Below, one piece after another: positions 18,363-20,000 of a DNA stretch of 20,000 bases (position 1 is the first letter of the stretch; every line of letters begins with the position of its first letter). The stretch is from Trachelipus rathkii. Its lineage: Eukaryota > Arthropoda > Malacostraca > Isopoda > Trachelipodidae. A model generated the notes under the pieces. It was not told the DNA's origin and did no database searches. It was given only the letters and a program-made list of their open reading frames with translations. Location: positions 1-20,000 of the forward strand of contig JABUQX010023025.1 of the NCBI GenBank assembly GCA_015478945.1. The letters are read 5' to 3'. Position numbers and translations under genes: made by a program.

Positions 18363-18580
18363 TACCGTGGGCCAAAATTGACCCATGGAAGACCAAAGGG
18401 TGGGTCGAAAAAAGGTCTAGGCCCAAAAAAGGTCTAGGCCCAAAAAGGTAAAGGTCAGGTAAAAATTCGAGCTCAAAAAAGGTCAAGGGCAGGTAAAAAA
18501 TTGGGCTCAAAAAAGGTAAAAAAGTCAAGGTCAGGGTGGTCCAAATATGGACCGGTGTCCGAAATGACTCTCCTACTACT

Positions 18581-18930
<350 letters not shown>

Positions 18931-19223
18931 TAATTTTTAATTAATTTCTGATGTGTTCTTATAAGAAGAGTTCTTAATTACTTGGCTTTGAATTTTGAGA
19001 TATAAATTATATTAATTAAAAATGTTTCTTTTGTAAAGCATGTTTTATATTTTGTCAGATTTCATTGCAGAAGAGGTAATGGAACGAAAAGCCGAAAAGC
19101 TAAAATAATTCCTTTATTTTTAGTTTCATAAATATTGACCAGCATTCTTGTAGTTAATTAGTGGTTTTAATAATATTTTTAATTGAAAAGGAAAACCACA
19201 ACAGCAACCGTGTATTAGAATGT
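18931..19223. other. Unassigned AT-rich interval
   Basis: Non-repetitive AT-rich DNA between two TA arrays. No frame of note and no motif recognised. Confidence 0.5.
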
Positions 19224-19243
19224 TATTATATATATTATTTATA

Positions 19244-19299
<56 letters not shown>

Positions 19300-19536
19300 A
19301 ATATAAATAATAAAATATATATATATTATATATATATATATATTATATATTAATTTATAGAAACTTATATATATATATATATAAACTCCTATATATAGTA
19401 TATATATATCAATAAAAAAATAAAAATTAAAATAATATAAAAAAAAAAATAAATTTATAATAATTAAATTATATAATATATATATATATATAATTATATA
19501 AATATTTGTATATAGTATATGATAGTATAATATATA
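19224..19536. repeat. (TA)n microsatellite and AT-rich DNA
   Basis: TA dinucleotide arrays mixed with ATAAAT words, reaching up to the retrotransposon fragment. Confidence 0.9.
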
Positions 19537-19604
19537 GCCTCTGTTAAACTCACACTTCTCTCCTTCAAGAATTTCTTTAATGACTCAATCCATAACTTAC
19601 CGAT
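19537..19604 (-). pseudogene. Non-LTR retrotransposon reverse transcriptase, extreme C-terminal fragment (copy 1)
   Basis: The minus strand reads WIESLKKFLKERSVSLTEA, the tail that follows the Gly-Arg-Pro-rich block in many invertebrate non-LTR reverse transcriptases. Only about 20 codons remain. It duplicates the end of the fragment at 19812-20000, so it is either the same family inserted twice or a local duplication. Confidence 0.6.
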
Positions 19605-19811
19605 GAGGGACGTGCGTGTTGCAATAGATAACTGGTAAACAGACTTAAGGTTTGTGTTAAGATTATAGGCGGCTATTTTGAAAGAATGGTATTTTTTTTT
19701 TTTTGCCTTAATAATGATTGTAGATTATATTTAGTAGATATTAAATTAAACTGCTAATTTGTTTTTAATCGACACCATTATTTGTGTCTAGCAGTGTTAT
19801 GCACCTGTCCT
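19605..19811. other. Interval between the two retrotransposon fragments
   Basis: AT-rich sequence with a T run at about 19691-19703. On the minus strand it lies downstream of copy 2, so it may be that copy's 3' region. No gene recognised. Confidence 0.4.
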
Positions 19812-20000
19812 CTAGCCTCTTTTAAACTCACACTTCTCTCCTTCAGAAATTTTCTTAAAGACTCCAGATCCACTTTTTCTTAGGTCTCTCAACCGGTCGA
19901 TTCCCAGCACACTCACCACTATACATCCGCTTAACTGACCGACTATCATCCATCATTTCCATATGACCAAACCATCTCAATGTACTGTCGTTTATTCTCT
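19812..20000 (-). pseudogene. Non-LTR retrotransposon reverse transcriptase, C-terminal fragment (copy 2)
   Basis: The minus strand, from the window edge inward, reads LRWFGHMEMMDDSRSVKRMY, then GECAGNRPVERPKKKWI. This is the conserved RWFGH...R..KR.Y...G.R..GRP.K.WI region downstream of the reverse transcriptase core in many invertebrate LINE elements. A frameshift follows KKKWI, after which the tail SLRKFLKERSVSL continues in another frame. The gene runs off the window's right end, so its catalytic part cannot be judged. Confidence 0.75.

Larger units (their letters stand above)
17666..18388. repeat. Five dispersed palindromes, core GGGCCAAAATTGACCC (right arm)
   Basis: Copies at about 17666-17687, 18037-18057, 18073-18098, 18188-18210 and 18365-18388, with the form CCGTGGGCCAAAATTGACCC then ATGG. 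They mirror the left-arm set in order and spacing. Confidence 0.7.
3697..18580 (+). mobile_element. Degraded Polinton/Maverick (adintovirus-like) element with long TIRs
   Basis: Polintons are 15-20 kb self-synthesising DNA transposons that encode virus capsid genes and are related to adintoviruses. Here the two ends are inverted copies. The left reads AGTAGTAAGGGAGT, then TTTCGGACAC. The right, reverse-complemented, reads AGTAGTAGGAGAGT, then TTTCGGACAC. Similarity continues inward for about 2.2 kb on each side. The coding remnant, all on the + strand, has Polinton content and order: chromodomain, minor capsid, pX-like, major capsid, protease. The span of 14.9 kb fits the family. AG termini are reported for Polintons. 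A 6-bp target duplication is expected but is not visible: AAATTA precedes the left end and TCTATA follows the right. The polymerase, ATPase and integrase core are missing. That the two arms belong to one insertion is inferred; a composite of two copies is possible. Confidence 0.8.
16340..18580 (+). repeat. Right terminal inverted repeat of the Polinton
   Basis: Inverted counterpart of 3697-5945. Read left to right it holds the AGC minisatellite with two spacers, a CpG island (16977-17140), the ACTGTCTCAA and CCATTCGATTCCTCATA blocks, the TTGGCACTCA array, a (GT)n tract, five palindromes, two hairpins, three AAATTAGGGTTGCC units, GGTCTAGGCCC and GGTCAAGG repeats, and ends GTGTCCGAAATGACTCTCCTACTACT. 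Its CpG island lacks the long low-complexity interruption seen in the other copies, so this may be the best-preserved copy. Confidence 0.85.

Overview
This is a eukaryotic, almost certainly invertebrate, genomic window dominated by repeats. Long (TA)n arrays, A, CA and CT tracts, a non-LTR retrotransposon remnant and tRNA-promoter-like DNA suggest an arthropod, and I lean towards a microsatellite-rich decapod crustacean; that last step is inference. No intact host gene can be supported. Many small indels and homopolymer runs mean that decay cannot be cleanly separated from long-read consensus error.

The main finding is a degraded Polinton/Maverick (adintovirus-type) element of about 14.9 kb, about 3697-18580, lying inside (TA)n DNA. 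Its ends are terminal inverted repeats (TIRs) of about 2.2 kb, a left arm at 3697-5945 and a right arm at about 16340-18580. Both outer ends read inward as AGTAGTA. The arms share, in the same order: five copies of a GGGTCAA/TTGACCC palindrome, two adjacent GC-rich hairpins, a CA/GT microsatellite, a TTGGCACTCA array, a CpG-dense island and an AAAGCAGTAAAGCAGAAAGTT minisatellite. A third, partial copy of the inner TIR lies inside the element (about 7430-8283).

The coding remnant sits next to the right arm on the + strand (12656-15968). In order it holds an integrase-type chromodomain fragment, a Polinton minor-capsid/penton-like protein, a small basic pX-like core protein, the double-jelly-roll major capsid protein and an adenain-like cysteine protease. 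Every one is broken by frameshifts and stops. Together they form the virion-morphogenesis half of a Polinton. The protein-primed DNA polymerase, the packaging ATPase and the catalytic part of the integrase were not found.

Where the missing genes would be expected (5945-12650) the DNA is low-complexity: A runs, A/C-rich DNA, a C-rich block, a T run, and then about 3.8 kb of C/T-rich sequence so poor in A that all three + frames stay open for hundreds of codons. I treat those long frames as non-coding.

Flanks: 1-840 is unassigned mixed-composition DNA. About 840-3696 is AT-rich with a few more complex islands. 18581-19536 is mostly (TA)n. Two minus-strand copies of the 3' end of a non-LTR retrotransposon reverse transcriptase gene close the window (19537-20000).
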